DNA of 64,000 nucleotides, from NCBI GenBank assembly GCA_964016875.1, contig OZ024724.1:15604501-15668500 (forward strand), read 5' to 3'. The notes under the pieces are model-generated. The model searched no databases. It was not told where the DNA came from and saw nothing but the letters and a program-made list of their open reading frames with translations. The translations under genes were made by a program, and so were the position numbers. Shown here in pieces: positions 10,965 to 22,466 of the stretch. Every line of letters starts with the position of its first letter. Position 1 is the first letter of the stretch. This stretch comes from Fallopia convolvulus. Lineage: Eukaryota > Streptophyta > Magnoliopsida > Caryophyllales > Polygonaceae.

Positions 10965-12697
10965 CTATGGATAGATGACCTCGAGTGTCTTCAGTGTCTG
11001 GCGGATAAACCTTCTGTCACAAGCCCCAGAGAAGTTTGCGTTCCGATAAAGGAAGGCTTCCCTTAGAAGTGATACTTCTTCAAATGTATCGCATTCTAGC
11101 TTCTTGGGATGGCTTCTTCGTCTTTGGATTCCAGCTGGTATGCGCCTTGTCCGACGATCCCTGTTATCTTGTAGGGTCCTTCCCATGTTGGGGCTAGCTT
11201 ACCCGATTTGGTTTCGTGGGTATTTGGAAAGACTTTTCGTAGTACCTAGTCTCCGACTCGGAAGGTTTGGATCCTAACGTTTTGATTGTAGCTTCGGATG
11301 ACTTATTGCTGGTGTCTAGCTAGGCATAATCGGGGTTGGTCGTGAAGCTCGCCAGAAGTATCCAAGTCAGACGACAACTCCTGATGATTTTGTTCTTCGG
11401 TCAAAAAGCTAGTGCGAGCAGTTGGGATGAGAATTTCGGCAAAAATGACCGCTTCACATCCGTGCGCTAACGAGAAAGGAAACTGACTGGTGCTACTTTT
11501 TGCGTCATTCGATCGGCCCAAAGGACATAAGGGAGCTCGTCAGCCCAATTTCCTTTAGCTTTCACAAGACGCTTCTTCAAATTGTTTATGATCACCTTGA
11601 TGTTAGCCTCAACCTGCCCATTTGATTGGGGACAACGGGGTGTTGATGTGACTAGGCTGATTTTACAACGACTACAGAAGTCTCTGGTTCTCCGAGGGTA
11701 CCCTGAAACGGTAGAGTTTATTCCTGATGATGAAAGAGATCACTTGTTTATCCTTGATCTCTCGATAAGCTTCAGCCTCGATCCACTTAGAGAAGTAATC
11801 GGTCATTGCGAGGAAGAATACTCTCTGTCCAGACGAAGGGGGTAACTTCCCAACTATGTCCATCCCCCATCGCATAAAGGGTCATGGCGTGAGTGTGGGA
11901 TAGAGTGGCTCAGGAGGTTGGTGAGCGGTTGGCGCACGCCTCTGGCAGGCATCACATTTACGGCAGAAGTCTACAACATCCTTCCTCATAGTAGGCCAAT
12001 ACCACCCTTGCCGAAGGGCTTTGTTTGATAGACTTCTTCCTACGGTATGGTTCCCACAATCTCCGTCATGAAGTTCTTCAAGAAGTCTCTGGACACCTTC
12101 CTCGGCTAGGCAACGTTGTAGTGTTCCCACTGCCGACCGGTGGAACAGTTTCCCGCCCTCTACTGTAAACTTTGTAGCCTTCATCCTTAGCAACTTAGCT
12201 TCGATTTTATCTTCTGGAAGTTTTCCCCTGGTTAGCCAATCCAGATAGGGATGAGTCCAAGGTGCTTCGTTGGCCTCCGAGGGATCAAAGGGATTTCTCT
12301 CGTGACTCGAGCTACTCAGAGGCAGATTTGGGTCGGGATCGTTTTGATAACTTCTAGCGTCGACGTCGTCACTACTCATGAAGACGTCGCTATGGAAAGT
12401 AGTTCTGAGAAGGCAGACGTCTTTGGTCATACTATCAGATCTCTTGTCGTCATCGGTATGAGCTCTTCCAATGGCGGGAACCATGATGTGAATCATCGGG
12501 ATTATAGGATACTCATTAGGATCAATGGCTAACGCTAGACGGGCGAGAGAATCTGCCTGAGCATTCTGCTCTCTTGGGATCTGTGCGAAAGATACCTTCT
12601 CAAACCGAGGAATTAGATTTTTTACCACATCTAGGTAAGCTATCATCCTCTCATCCCTTGCTTCATACAACCCCAAAAGTTGGTTGACTATCAACAA
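10965..12697 (-). pseudogene. Tat-type second RNase H end and integrase
   Basis: The best frame (12697-11882) begins inside an archaeal-type RNase H (QIPREQNAQADSLARLAL). It passes through a Tat spacer and enters the integrase zinc-binding region, with the H residues in ELHDGDCGNHTVG and the pair CRKCDACQ. The core continues in other frames: MDIVGKLPPSSGQ carries the first Asp and DYFSKWIEAEAY follows. Further left only fragments remain, ending in a basic C-terminal segment near 10968. Several frameshifts make it non-functional. A dual RNase H upstream of integrase is a known Tat feature. Confidence 0.78.
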
Positions 12698-12853
12698 TGA
12701 GTCACAATTGACTTCTATCTACTATATGCCCAGGTCTTTGACAAGAATCAGACTGAAAATCAAAGCCTCGTACTCAACTTCATTGTTCGTAGCTTCGAAC
12801 GTGCATCTCACTGATTGTGCCACCCTATCCCCCTGGGTTGATTTTAGGACTAC

Positions 12854-14412
12854 TCATATCCCTGTTCCTCCAGTGTTAGAGGCGCCATCCGCGTGAAGCA
12901 TCCATTTGATTGGAGACTTAGCTTCTAGCGCCATTAGCTCCGCTGGCTTTGATCCTTCTTCCATCGTAGGACTAAAATCAAACACAAAGTCAGCTAGCGC
13001 CTGAGACTTCAATGCAGTTCTAGGCTCGTACTTAATGTCGAACCCACTCAAATGAATTGCCCACTTAGCCATTCTTCCTGTGAATTTAGGTTTATGCATG
13101 ACCATTTTTAATGGATGTGTGGTTCTTACCACTATCGTGTGTGCCTCAAAGTACGGGCGAAGTTTGTTGGAGCACATGACTAGTGCTAAAACCAACTTTT
13201 CCAAGGAAGAGTAACGGGTCTCGGCCGGCAAGAGAGTTCTACTTACATAGTATAATGGTTGTTGTTGCCAGTCTTGTTCTCGGACCAACACTCCACTGAT
13301 GGCTTGCTTGGTAACGACCATGTATAAGGGTAGATCTTCTCCTGCTTTGGGTTTTGCTAGGATTAGGGGATCACAGAAGTATTTCTTCAGCTCTTGGAAA
13401 GCCTCCTCATGTTTGGTGGTCCACTAGAAGCACTTGTTCTTTCTAAGTACTTCGTAAAAGAGACGACATCGGTCTACTGATTTAGATATGAACCTATTCA
13501 AAGCTGCGATCTGCCTATTGAGCTTTTGAACATCTTTCACGCATCTGGGAGATTTCAGCATTACTATAGCTCGAACCTGCTCGGGGCTGGCTTCTATCCC
13601 TCTCTGGGTGACTAAATACCCTAGGAACTTTCCTGATTTCACGCTGAAAGTACACTTCTACGGGTTCAGCTTCATATTATATTCTTCAAGATTTCAAAAG
13701 CTTTCTCTAGATGACTTCTGTGATCTACAACTTTCTTCGATTTGACGAGGATGTCATGTATGTATACTTCCATAGTCTCTCCGATTTGGCCTTGGAACAT
13801 TTTATTTACTAACCTTTGGTACATGGCTCCGGCGTTTCGTAGCCCAAAGGGCATCACTTTGTAGCAATATGTTCCCTTGTTAGTGATGAAAGATGTCTTC
13901 TCCTGGTCCCTTTCTTCCATCCTGATCTGATTGTAACCACTGAAAGCGTCCATGAAAGTCAACAGCTCGTGGCCCGCCGTAGCATCTACTAGGGTGTCTA
14001 TGTGAAGTAATGGAAATGAGTCATTGGGACAAGCCTTGTTCAAATCCATAAAATCTACGCACATCCTCCATTTTCCATTCTTTTCAGGCACGACGACTAC
14101 GTTTTCCAGCCACTCTGGGTATTTGACTTCTTTGATCTTCCTAGTTTCCATCAGCTTTCTCATTTCTTCATCCACTATCTTATTTCTCTCAGCGGCAAAT
14201 TTTCTTCTTTTCTGCTTTACCGGTGGGTGATTAGGATCCACATTCAACTTGTGAGTGATAATCTCCGGATCGATCCCCACCATGTCCTCATGAGACCAAG
14301 CAAAACACTCTACATTTTTACCCAACAAGTCTACCAGCTCATTTCTCATGGATAACTCCAAGCTTTTTCCAATCTTTACGGGTCGATTGAGGTCGGATTG
14401 GTCTAGGACCAC
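12854..14412 (-). pseudogene. Tat-type reverse transcriptase and RNase H
   Basis: The RT palm and fingers read clearly (KWRMCVDFMDLNKACPND, FMDAFSGYNQI, MPFGLRNAGAMYQRLVN). The catalytic box is VYIHDILVKS, so the first Asp of the usual YIDD is His, which should abolish polymerisation. After frame breaks near 13672 and 13424, RNase H follows (PLYYVSRTLLPAETRYSSLE, then a second domain from WMLHADGAS). ACPNDSFPL and the double RNase H are typical of the Tat lineage. Confidence 0.85.
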
Positions 14413-14601
14413 TTCCTATACCTGTTCATCTTTCTTTTCTTTTACTTTTTCATTTGGAGAGGTAGAGTTAGTGGTCTCCTTTAATGGCTAGGTGGACTTT
14501 TGATTGGCGACTGGCTTCAGCGCCGAATTGTAACATTCTCGGGACGTTCTTTGATCACCTCGGATCTCTTGAACCCCCCACGGTGTTGGAAATTTCACCG
14601 T

Positions 14602-15003
14602 CTAGTGGTAAGTAGACGGGACGACTCTCATGTCATGTAGCCATGGTCTTCCCATTATTACATTATAACAAGAAGGGCAATCCATAACAAAGTATCTAAC
14701 CTGGATCTTCACACCCTTTGCGTACGTGGGAAGGATGATGTCTCCCATAGTGTGCTTCACTTCTCCGCTGAAGCTTACGAGTGTCGTGGGGTTCTTCTCC
14801 ACGCCCTTCTCGCTCAACCCCATTCCTCTCAAAGCCTCCAGTGTCATGAGGTCGGTTGAACTTCCAGTGTCAATGAGTACTCGCTTCATTAAGACGTTTC
14901 CGATCGATAGTGAAATCACGAGACCGTCGTGGTGGGGTCCTTCAAGACCATTTACTTCATCCTCGTCAAAATGTATTGCAAGATTGATGACATCTTTCTT
15001 CAT
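14602..15003 (-). pseudogene. Tat-type aspartic protease region
   Basis: The reading shows a retropepsin-like active site (VLIDTGSSTDLMTLEAL) after PHHDGLVISLSIGN, and ends with VIMGRPWLHDMRVVPSTYH, the conserved C-terminal strand of Tat proteases. Gag is not attached upstream (to the right), where the element is truncated. The frame then breaks before RT. Confidence 0.8.
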
Positions 15004-15119
15004 TTGCGCTGAGTGATGGAGAGTGATTTCTCTTACATTCCTTTTGACTGTTGAATACGTAAGGCCGCATTGATTCTAAGGAAATTTTCATCAGTTGAGA
15101 TGTTGTTTTTTATGAGCAT

Positions 15120-16217
15120 CAATTTTTGTATCTCAACTCCATCCTAGCGCCATTAGCATTTGCGCCCGCGGTTGTGTCCTTAGCGGTTTATGATGATCTG
15201 ACGTTGGCTTTGGCATTGCTGAACATATCGAGTCAGTTGCTATTACCGCATGCCGAGGACAAGGGGAGCAACCGGACTGCTCTTGCCCTTGCTTGTCATA
15301 GCTCATGGGTTAGACAGCCTCTAGCCCTCCTTTGAGATTATATCTGCAACACCAGTCGAGCCGCTGAAACCCCTCCCCTCGCTTCTATAGCACCCACCTC
15401 CAATTTGTCATCCTTAGGTACTCCTTATCACATTGTCGCTTACGTTTCATGTAATAATTTTTCTCCATCTCATACCAGATTTCTAGCGGTTGTCTCTTTG
15501 GAACATGAACCGCGTAGCTATTCCGAGGTAGTCCGACATGTTGCGTGGCATGAGGCCATGTCATCTGAGATTGTCGCCCTTGAATGCAACAATTCTTGGG
15601 GTTATTACTACACTTCTGCGTAATAAATCTGTCATAGGATGGAAATGGGTTTATCTGCTTAAATACCGGTCTGACGGTTCTATTGAACGTTATAAAGCTC
15701 GCCTTGTTGTTCTTGATAATCACCAAATCAAAGGTTGAGAATTACATCAAATTGATGTGCATAATGCCTTACTTCAAGACAATTTAGATGAGGAAATTTA
15801 TATGAAGCTCCCTTTGGGTTTTTTCGCTGACCGTTCCGGGCTGGTTTATCGCCTTCAAAAATCACTTTATGGGCTCTATCAAGCTCCCCGAAACTGGTTT
15901 TGAAAAACTTACATCAACCTTGCGTGCTTTTGGATTCTGTTAAACTCAAGCGGATTACTCATTGTTGGTGTTCTCAAGAGCTCACGTCTCCTTACATGTC
16001 TTACTATATGTTGAAAACATGATTATTGTCGGGAATGACTCTGTTACAATTGCCATGTTCAAATCTTATCTTAGCTCATGTTTCTTTATGAAGGATCTTA
16101 GTGTTCTTAAATATTTTTTGGGCATTGAAGTTGTTAGATCATCTAAAGGCATCTTTCTTTCTCAACGAAAGTATCTTCTTGATATTCTCTTTGAGATTGG
16201 TCTTCTTGCTAGATGCC
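15120..16217 (+). pseudogene. Degraded Ty1/copia RT fragment
   Basis: Several frames together give copia pol: a CNNSWGYY segment, GWKWVYLLKYRSDGSIERYKA, LHQIDVHNALLQDNLDEEIY, LVYRLQKSLYGLYQAPRNWF and ALKYFLGIEV-like sequence. The catalytic box reads YVEN in place of YVDD. Multiple stops and frameshifts are present. The right end is cut at 16217 in the middle of RT by the LTR of the next element. The left boundary is only approximate. Confidence 0.75.
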
Positions 16218-16622
16218 TGTTATGCCCAAAATCCCATCGGCCCATTTAGTAAGCCAAGCCCACAAATAGACAGGGAAGTCACCGGTTGGTGTGATCGCAA
16301 AAGGATCCAAGAATGAAGGGAAGTCATCAGTCATCCAAGAGAAGGAAGAAAGCTTCCGTCACGAAGAAGAGGAGCGCGTTCAAAAGATAACGGCTATGGC
16401 GTTTTTCACCTCCGATATATGCCGGAAGTGGATAGTAGTTAAGGGATATGACCTATAAATCCGGAAATCATGGGAGACAAGAAGGAACCGTTGAAACGAG
16501 GGGGTTTATAGGTAGAATTTTGCAATTTTGTATGTACGGACGCTATTAATCAAAATAATAATCAATTCGATCGTGCCCCGATTCTAGACTAAGATTTGTT
16601 AATCAAATTTTTGTCCAAAACA
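16218..16622 (+). repeat. 5' LTR of a second Tat-type element
   Basis: Starts TGTTATGCCC immediately after the copia RT is interrupted and ends AAAACA four bases before a gypsy-type PBS. The 405-bp length is short but acceptable. No second LTR is present, so the boundary is inferred from the PBS and from the broken copia frame. Confidence 0.65.
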
Positions 16623-16625
16623 ATT

Positions 16626-16640
16626 TGGCACCCACCGTGG
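16626..16640 (+). other. Primer binding site of the second Tat-type element
   Basis: TGGCACCCACCGTGG closely resembles the TGGCGCCCACCGTGG site common in Tat-lineage elements, with one G-to-A change that could be CpG decay. Confidence 0.75.
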
Positions 16641-16679
16641 GGCCCTACGATCAAAAAGGCTTCATCTCTTCGCGTTGAA

Positions 16680-18324
16680 GGAGGTTCAGGAAAATTGCCA
16701 TGAGTAACCCTAATGAAGGTAGCCAAGAGCTAAACACCGGGGATGATGGAGGCGCACACAAGGACACGTCGGCAGCCCTTCGCCTCGAACTGTCCGAGTT
16801 TGCTCAAAAGCTCCAAGCTCTGGAGAAGGAACTGCACGATCAACGTGCTTGCAACGAGAAGCACAAGGCTAGGATCGAGCAGTTAACCGCCGATAATGAC
16901 GGTTTACGCTCCTAACTCCGATCCGTGTCCTCTATCGGCTCGCGACCCAAGTAACGGATTGAGCCCGAAATTGTGGGAGTGAAGGTTCCCTGGGAAACCA
17001 CACAAACCGGCGCGAGGGAAACCCTGGCTTGGAGTTCGTTACTCTACCATCAATGGTACCTGAGGTGCCGTCGTTTACCCCTGCTCAGGGTAACCGTATT
17101 AGCGAGGGGGAAAGGGAACCCATACGCCTTTGATCGGCGCGAGAGGTTAGCCCCCGACGCTTTGAAGATGAGGTCATGGAGGATGACGAGGATTTGGACC
17201 GTCTCCGTCCCCGATACCTCGAAAGTATCATTCGGAACCAATTCAAGATGTTCACCGAGCAATTGGCGAAGATACCCGGGATTCCACGACCCATAGAGAC
17301 GAAAGCGGTTGACTGTTACGACGAATCACCTTTTGCCCCTCACATTACCCAAATCGAGATACCGAAGAAGTTCTCGGTACCCAGTATGATCCCATACGAC
17401 GGCACGGGGGATCCCGACGAACACGTGGCCATATTGAAGCAAAAGATGATGACCAGTGCAATTTCGTAACATTCCCGTGAAGCACTGATGTGCAAGGGAT
17501 TCGGAGCAGCTCTTGCAGGGCCAACCTTGAAGTGGATCGTCAACCTTCCAAGAGGGAGCATCCGTTGTTTCGCTGAGTTGATGGATTCGTTCCAAGTACA
17601 ATACGCTAGTAGCCGGAGATTCGAGACGCAGTCTAGTGATCTGTACCGGATTATCCAAAAACTGGAAGAATCCACCCGGGAGTATCTAAACAGGTTTAAT
17701 CAGGAGAAGATCTCCATCCTGCACTGTGACGTTCCGGCGGCTATGGAAACCTTCCGTCAAGGGGTAAGTCAAGACGGAGATCTCTACAAAGAGCTCACAA
17801 GACATCCTTTCCATAGCGAAGACGTGCAAACCAAAGCTCTGGCTCAAATCAGGCTTGAGAAGGATTTGAAGACGAGGAAGCCCGCAAGCGTCTGGGAAAG
17901 GGTAGACAAGAAGGCAACGCTAGATCACCTTCGGGAACGTCGTGACCAGCCATATCGGCACGCTCATCCCGATGCGATGAAGGTGAACGTCGATGAGGAC
18001 AAATCGGCCAAACCATTACCGCCGAAATATGACGAGTTCAACCTGGGTATATCCCCCGAGGACCTCGTGAAGAACATAGCCCAGACAATACGAGGCGTTA
18101 GGTGGCCGAAGAGGAATGAAAAGCCCTATCCAAACAAGGACATGAGCAGGTGGTGTGACTTCCATGACGACTATGGTCACGTAACCAAGGAGTGGGTGGC
18201 CCTAAGAAGAGAGATTGCCTACCTCGTATCTCGGGGAAGAATCACGGAAGTCGCACCAAACGCGCAAGTTCCCCTGGACGTTTTAGAAGCCTTGCACGCA
18301 AGAAGGCCATCATCGCTAGTATAG
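16680..18324 (+). pseudogene. Tat-type Gag fragment
   Basis: An N-terminal coiled coil starts at the ATG near 16700 (ELSEFAQKLQALEKELHDQR) and is stopped by TAA at 16913. After a damaged stretch, one frame from 17176 to 18324 carries the capsid core with a single in-frame TAA (17467-17469): FSVPSMIPYDGTGDPDEHV, MCKGFGAALAGPTLKWIVNL, LYRIIQKLEESTREYLNRFN. It ends in the Cys/His region WCDFHDDYGHVTKEW, where the last Cys of the Tat knuckle is replaced. Gag stops abruptly at ~18324, where a minus-strand copia begins, so protease and pol are lost. Confidence 0.8.
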
Positions 18325-19489
18325 TTCGACGCGTCCATTTAGTTGCGGCGTATATGTGCAAGAATTCTCAAATCGAATACCCTTGGCAGCAAAGAAAGGG
18401 ATCAAGGGTAACAACTTTGTCCCATTATGCGCACGGACGCATTTAATGACTTTGGAGAACTGAGTCCGAATCATGGAGCAAAATTGCACAATAATTTTAG
18501 CCATCTTAGACTTAGAGACCATCAAATAGACCCATACAGCTCGGGAACAATCATCAACAATTGTAAGGAAGTAAGAAGCACCAAAAGTAGAAGCAGTATT
18601 GTATGGTTACAAACATCACAGTGTAACAAATCAAAAATATGATCTGCTTTATTAGAATTTCCAATAAAAGACATTGCAATACAGAGCATCAAATCACACA
18701 AGTCAGCTAAAAGCAGAGGAAAGCACGAGTCTGTTTAGTTTTGAAACAAATATCACAAGGGTCTTTGCTAGAATCAAAAGTATAATTGCTTAACATAGGA
18801 AGAAACTTTAAAATTGAAGAGGTTGGCATTGATGCCATAGTATAGCCGAATCTATAACATGTGCATGACAAGTATGAGAGACCGTGAACGCTTGAAACCA
18901 GTAAACCCCGTCCCTCTGTTCACCCGCTCTAATCACCATTCTCAAGCTTAGGTCTTGTAAGTGACATATCTGAGTAGTCAATAATACAATACAATTAAGC
19001 TCGGAAAATGATAATAAATTGCAAGTCAGTCTATGTAAAGAACATTGGGTACACGAAGGGTGCCAAAGATTAAAGAGTTGATTGTAGTGGTACATGAAAT
19101 AGAGCCATTGGGAAATAAGATGGTCACTAGTATGATAGACAATATATTGTGCAACTGCGCGACATCGCTCGTCATGTGATAGGATGCACCGGTATCTAGA
19201 ATCCAAGGGCAAGAAGCTTACCGAAAATTTTACTAGAAGTAGCAGAGCTATTAAGAGAAGAGAAAATTTGCACCACTTGATCATTGGTAAGAGTGGAACC
19301 TATTGCTTGGCGATCCTTGGACGAAGGATGAAACGAGCCTAAACTGCCAAGCGCCGGATGTTGAGAAGCGTTGGCAACATCGAATGTCCCACGAGCGCGA
19401 GTTGTAGGGGGGCGATCATTAGTAGAATCTAATGACCCCTAACCACGACCCTTGACAGATTGCGATGAGTCACGACCCACTTGTCGCTT
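18316..19489 (-). pseudogene. Degraded copia protease/integrase region
   Basis: Remnants read right to left on the minus strand: a protease-like segment (GFLDTGASYHMTSD in one frame), a heavily damaged middle, and integrase at 18525-18316 with FSKVIKCVRAHNGTKLLPL and IRFENSCTYTPQLNGRVE. The second catalytic Asp of the integrase is altered (AHNGT). Many stops. Same element as the gag to its right. Confidence 0.65.
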
Positions 19490-20352
19490 CTCATAAAACC
19501 AATCGGGAAAGTCGTGGATCTTGAAGCACATAGAAACCATTATGGCCCGATCGATTGCAATGAATACAATAAAGGAGCTTATTTTGTTCAAGAGTGAGTT
19601 GAGACGAATTGTTGGAAGATACTAGCTGATTTCTAGCAACAAAGGCGAGCGCTTCAAATTGAGCCTTGCGATCCTTCACGATCGATTAATGGCGTTCGTC
19701 TTGAATGACAAGAGTGTAAACGCGACTAAGATGGGGCAACGGATCTTGATCCATAAGATTGGACCAAACCGTGCCATAGAGAGTGTCATCTAGGCCCATT
19801 AGAAACTAAAGTATGTGTTCTTCCTCTCTAGCTTTCATAAGTTTGGAGTTTAAATAGCAAGTGTAGTTATTGCATGAACATAACTCCAAGGGAACATAAG
19901 CAAATAATTCCTCCTAGATCTTCTTAAGAAACCCATAGTATGCAGCAATGGATTGGCTTTTTTTGCAACAATTCACAATGTCTGACCGTAGTTGCATGAT
20001 ACGGGGATCGTTGCCAACACTAAAGCGATGGTGAAGGTCATCCCAGAGTTCCTTAGCGGTTTCAAAGTACGTGAAGGAGGACCAAGGGGCGGATCCATGG
20101 ACTGTACTATCCAAAACCGAGTTTACGCTTGGCGATTAGGGCGTTTTGCATAGCAGTAACCCATTCTTGATAATTTTCCCCTTTAAGGATGATAGGGAAA
20201 ATCGTCAAACTGGGATGGTCCGACGGGTGGAGGTAATAAGAAGAATTGACTTTGAGAGTCATTAGAGAGGCTTGATGAGCGGCGAGAAGGGCTTGTTGAA
20301 GAGCCGCAAGTTGAGCAGCGGCCGATGTCTGAGCGTCATCGGGATTTGTCAT
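19490..20352 (-). pseudogene. Degraded copia Gag
   Basis: Begins at 20352 with a Gln/Ala-rich N-terminus, then the copia capsid pattern NSSYYLHPSDHPSL and NYQEWVTAMQNALIAKRKLG. Frameshifts follow, then AYYGFLKKI and finally a zinc-knuckle remnant, CIHCNRSGHN, near 19560. The resemblance is to Ale/Ivana-like small copia elements; lineage assignment is weak. Confidence 0.72.
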
Positions 20353-20431
20353 CGTAATGAATTAGCACGGCGACTAGAGGCAGACAAACGGCCAAAAACA
20401 ATTTTAGAATTAGGGTTTAGGCTTGATTGAT

Positions 20432-20545
20432 GACTCAGATACCATGACAAGATTAGAATTTGGAAGGAAAAATCTGATATTCTCATTATCGGTTAAGGTA
20501 TATATATATAGAGAGAGAGATTACAAGATAGAAGATGATAACTTG
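20432..20545 (-). repeat. PBS and LTR remnant of the minus-strand copia
   Basis: The minus strand reads TGGTATCTGAGTC (20444-20432), a tRNA-Met-type PBS with small changes, directly after LTR DNA that begins TGACAAG on the plus strand at 20445. Only about 100 bp of LTR remain, including a short (TA)n/(GA)n run at 20501-20522, before LINE sequence starts. The right limit is approximate. Confidence 0.6.
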
Positions 20546-21340
20546 AAGGTTACTGCTTTTGCAAAATCCACATTTTCTTTATCTCCTTGGCAATCGGCAT
20601 TGTGGAAATCCCAGCAGGGAGATCACACCTCTGTTTGACTTCGGGAGGTCCCCATCTCGAGTTTGGGACAGACGAAGAATCCTAAGACTTACTCATGTGT
20701 GTTGTGTTATCGGTTGGGTGTTCCTATGTTCTCTTTTTCGACACATGCTCTGCTTGCTCCAAGGTTTTCGCCGGGGATATCTTTGGTGTTCATGCGGTGT
20801 TGTGTGCTGGTATTATAGGTATTAAACATCGGCATAATGTGGTTCGGGACACCCTTGTTGATATTTGTTCTCTGTCTGGGATTTCGGCTAGGAAAGAGGT
20901 TGATATTGGATTGTCTGGCGGGAACTACGAAGCTCTCCGACCTACAGATGTGTTACTCTATTCTTAGGATCGAGGTCGTGATGTATGTGATGACTTGACA
21001 GGATCTTCTCCTTTGACACAATCTGCTTTGTCTGACTTTGTTCTGGGACAGGTTGTGACTGATGCGGCTAATCGAAAGAGGGTCAAGTACAAAGCTAGTT
21101 GTCGGGCTTTTGTTTATAGTTTTCTTCCTTTCTCTTTTTCTTCTCTGAGGGAATTGGATAAGGATGTTGTAGCGTTGCTGAAACGGGTTCAACAATTCTC
21201 TAAGACTCAAGACATTGAGGCTCGTGTTGTTGTTCATATCTTCACCAGAATAGGCTTTGTTATAGTTAGAGGAGTGGGGGCCCAGATTGTATCTTGGCTT
21301 CCCACTAATTTTATGTAATTTTTTTGACTTTGTAAGTTTT
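20546..21340 (+). pseudogene. LINE copy 1: C-terminal RT thumb, Cys-His and endonuclease-like region
   Basis: A 5'-truncated non-LTR retrotransposon. It starts with FSLSPWQSALWKSQQGDHTS, then GVPMFSFS, and after a frameshift near 20737 a Cys-His motif, CSACSKVFAGDIFGVHAVLC. Next come KHRHNVVRDTLVDIC, KEVDIGL, RPTDVLLYS and, past one TAG (20965-20967), RGRDVCDDLTGSSPL, then LLKRVQQFSKTQDI to a stop at 21316-21318. The (P/T)D...D spacing with preceding Cys-His resembles the restriction-like endonuclease that ends R2/R4-type LINEs, though that is inference. Plant databases hold many proteins of this family, as I recall. The (TAA)n tail follows. Confidence 0.75.
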
Positions 21341-21405
<65 letters not shown>

Positions 21406-21418
21406 CAACAATAATAAG
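21341..21418 (+). repeat. (TAA)n tail of LINE copy 1
   Basis: About 78 bp of TAA repeats with a few AAC units near the end, directly after the LINE stop codon and a short 3' UTR. LINE copy 2 begins immediately after it. Confidence 0.9.
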
Positions 21419-21864
21419 ACTATGGTCGTTGTAAAGCATGTTGATGGAGTTATGATCCCTGCACCTAGTTTTGATGAAGTTGCGATCCTTGGTATCTCCA
21501 AGCCACCTAGTTCTGCTTTGTTGGCTTCTGAGGTCATGGTCGGTGAGGTTGAAAGTGCTTCTGATGTTCACACTCAGTTGCCCTACCTGGGTGGGATGAT
21601 CTCGCTTGTTTCGACATCCATCTTCTTAATCGGGTTTTCTCAAGAAAGTTGTGGACTGTTAAGTGCATTCCCCATAAGCTGAGACTTGGTTTTGCTAGAG
21701 TTTTCCTTTGTGCTCTTGATCAGATCCTTTAATGCCCGAATGGCTTGTCGACTTCGGTGAAACTCCTTGTTTTGTCTTGTTGTATTTTGACTACTTTTGT
21801 GCCTACCAACAGGGTTCAATGACGGTCGGGTGAGCGTGAGTAGTGTCAGTTTGATTGTATTTCT
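21419..21864 (+). pseudogene. LINE copy 2, upstream segment
   Basis: Coding-like sequence reads from the TAA repeat into MVVVKHVDGVMIPAP and then, in another frame, LACFDIHLLNRVFSRKLWTVKCIPHKLRLGFARVFLCALDQIL, the region upstream of RT in this LINE family. Stops and frameshifts are present. It ends at the target duplication TTTCT of the LARD and is continued at 40415. Confidence 0.65.
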
Positions 21865-21904
21865 TGTTGGTGATTTGTGTCAAGTCATCAAATCCCTATT
21901 AGAG

Positions 21905-22466
21905 CATGTTGAGGTTATAGAGTCATATTGGTAATGTCGATTGGAGTATTGACATATATGACTTTCCATGATGGTTTAAACAATTGTCATAAGATCCAAA
22001 AGCGAGTTGCACACCAACACCGAGACAAAAGAACCTCGTGTGCACCGTCACGTGGCAAGGGCGCGCCTAGTGGTTGGCGTCACTCGGAGACGGCACGATG
22101 CATTGGCACGGTGCAAGCGCGGGGCACGACGAGGACCTCGAAATTGAGGTTCGAGGCTCGGCATAGGTTGGGGCGCACCTTGTGCCATGTTGAGGTTATA
22201 GAGTCATATTGGTAATGTCGATTGGAGTATTGACATATATGACTTTCCATGATGGTTTAAACAATTGTCATAAGATCCAAAAGCGAGTTGCACACCAACA
22301 CCGAGACAAAAGAACCTCGTGTGCACCGTCACGTGGCAAGGGCGCGCCTAGTGGTTGGCGTCACTCGGAGACGGCACGATGCATTGGCACGGTGCAAGCG
22401 CGGGGCACGACGAGGACCTCGAAATTGAGGTTCGAGGCTCGGCATAGGTTGGGGCGCGCCTTGTGA
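21905..22466 (+). repeat. 281-bp tandem duplication inside the LARD 5' LTR
   Basis: The block starting CATGTTGAGG at 21905 repeats at 22186 with near identity. The 3' LTR has only one copy, so the duplication arose after insertion or during replication of one LTR. Confidence 0.92.

Larger units (their letters stand above)
9405..15100 (-). mobile_element. Tat-type Ty3/gypsy retrotransposon (partial, minus strand)
   Basis: Minus-strand protease, RT, RNase H and integrase in gypsy order, followed toward the left by a spacer and an ORF in the opposite direction. An antisense extra ORF between pol and the 3' LTR is described for part of the Tat lineage (Retand/TatII type). Its own LTRs are not visible: the left part is displaced by the SIRE insertion and gag is missing on the right, where a copia remnant begins. 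The right boundary near 15100 is approximate. Frames are broken in several places, so this is an old copy. Confidence 0.82.

Noticed and set aside
16973..17296. Separate plus-strand gene at 16973-17296
   Set aside because: It overlaps the Tat gag frame that opens at 17176 and reads as out-of-frame gag; no homology of its own.
21311..21571. Open frames with polyasparagine, polyisoleucine or polyleucine over the TAA repeat
   Set aside because: Artefacts of translating (TAA)n/(TTA)n microsatellite in different frames.
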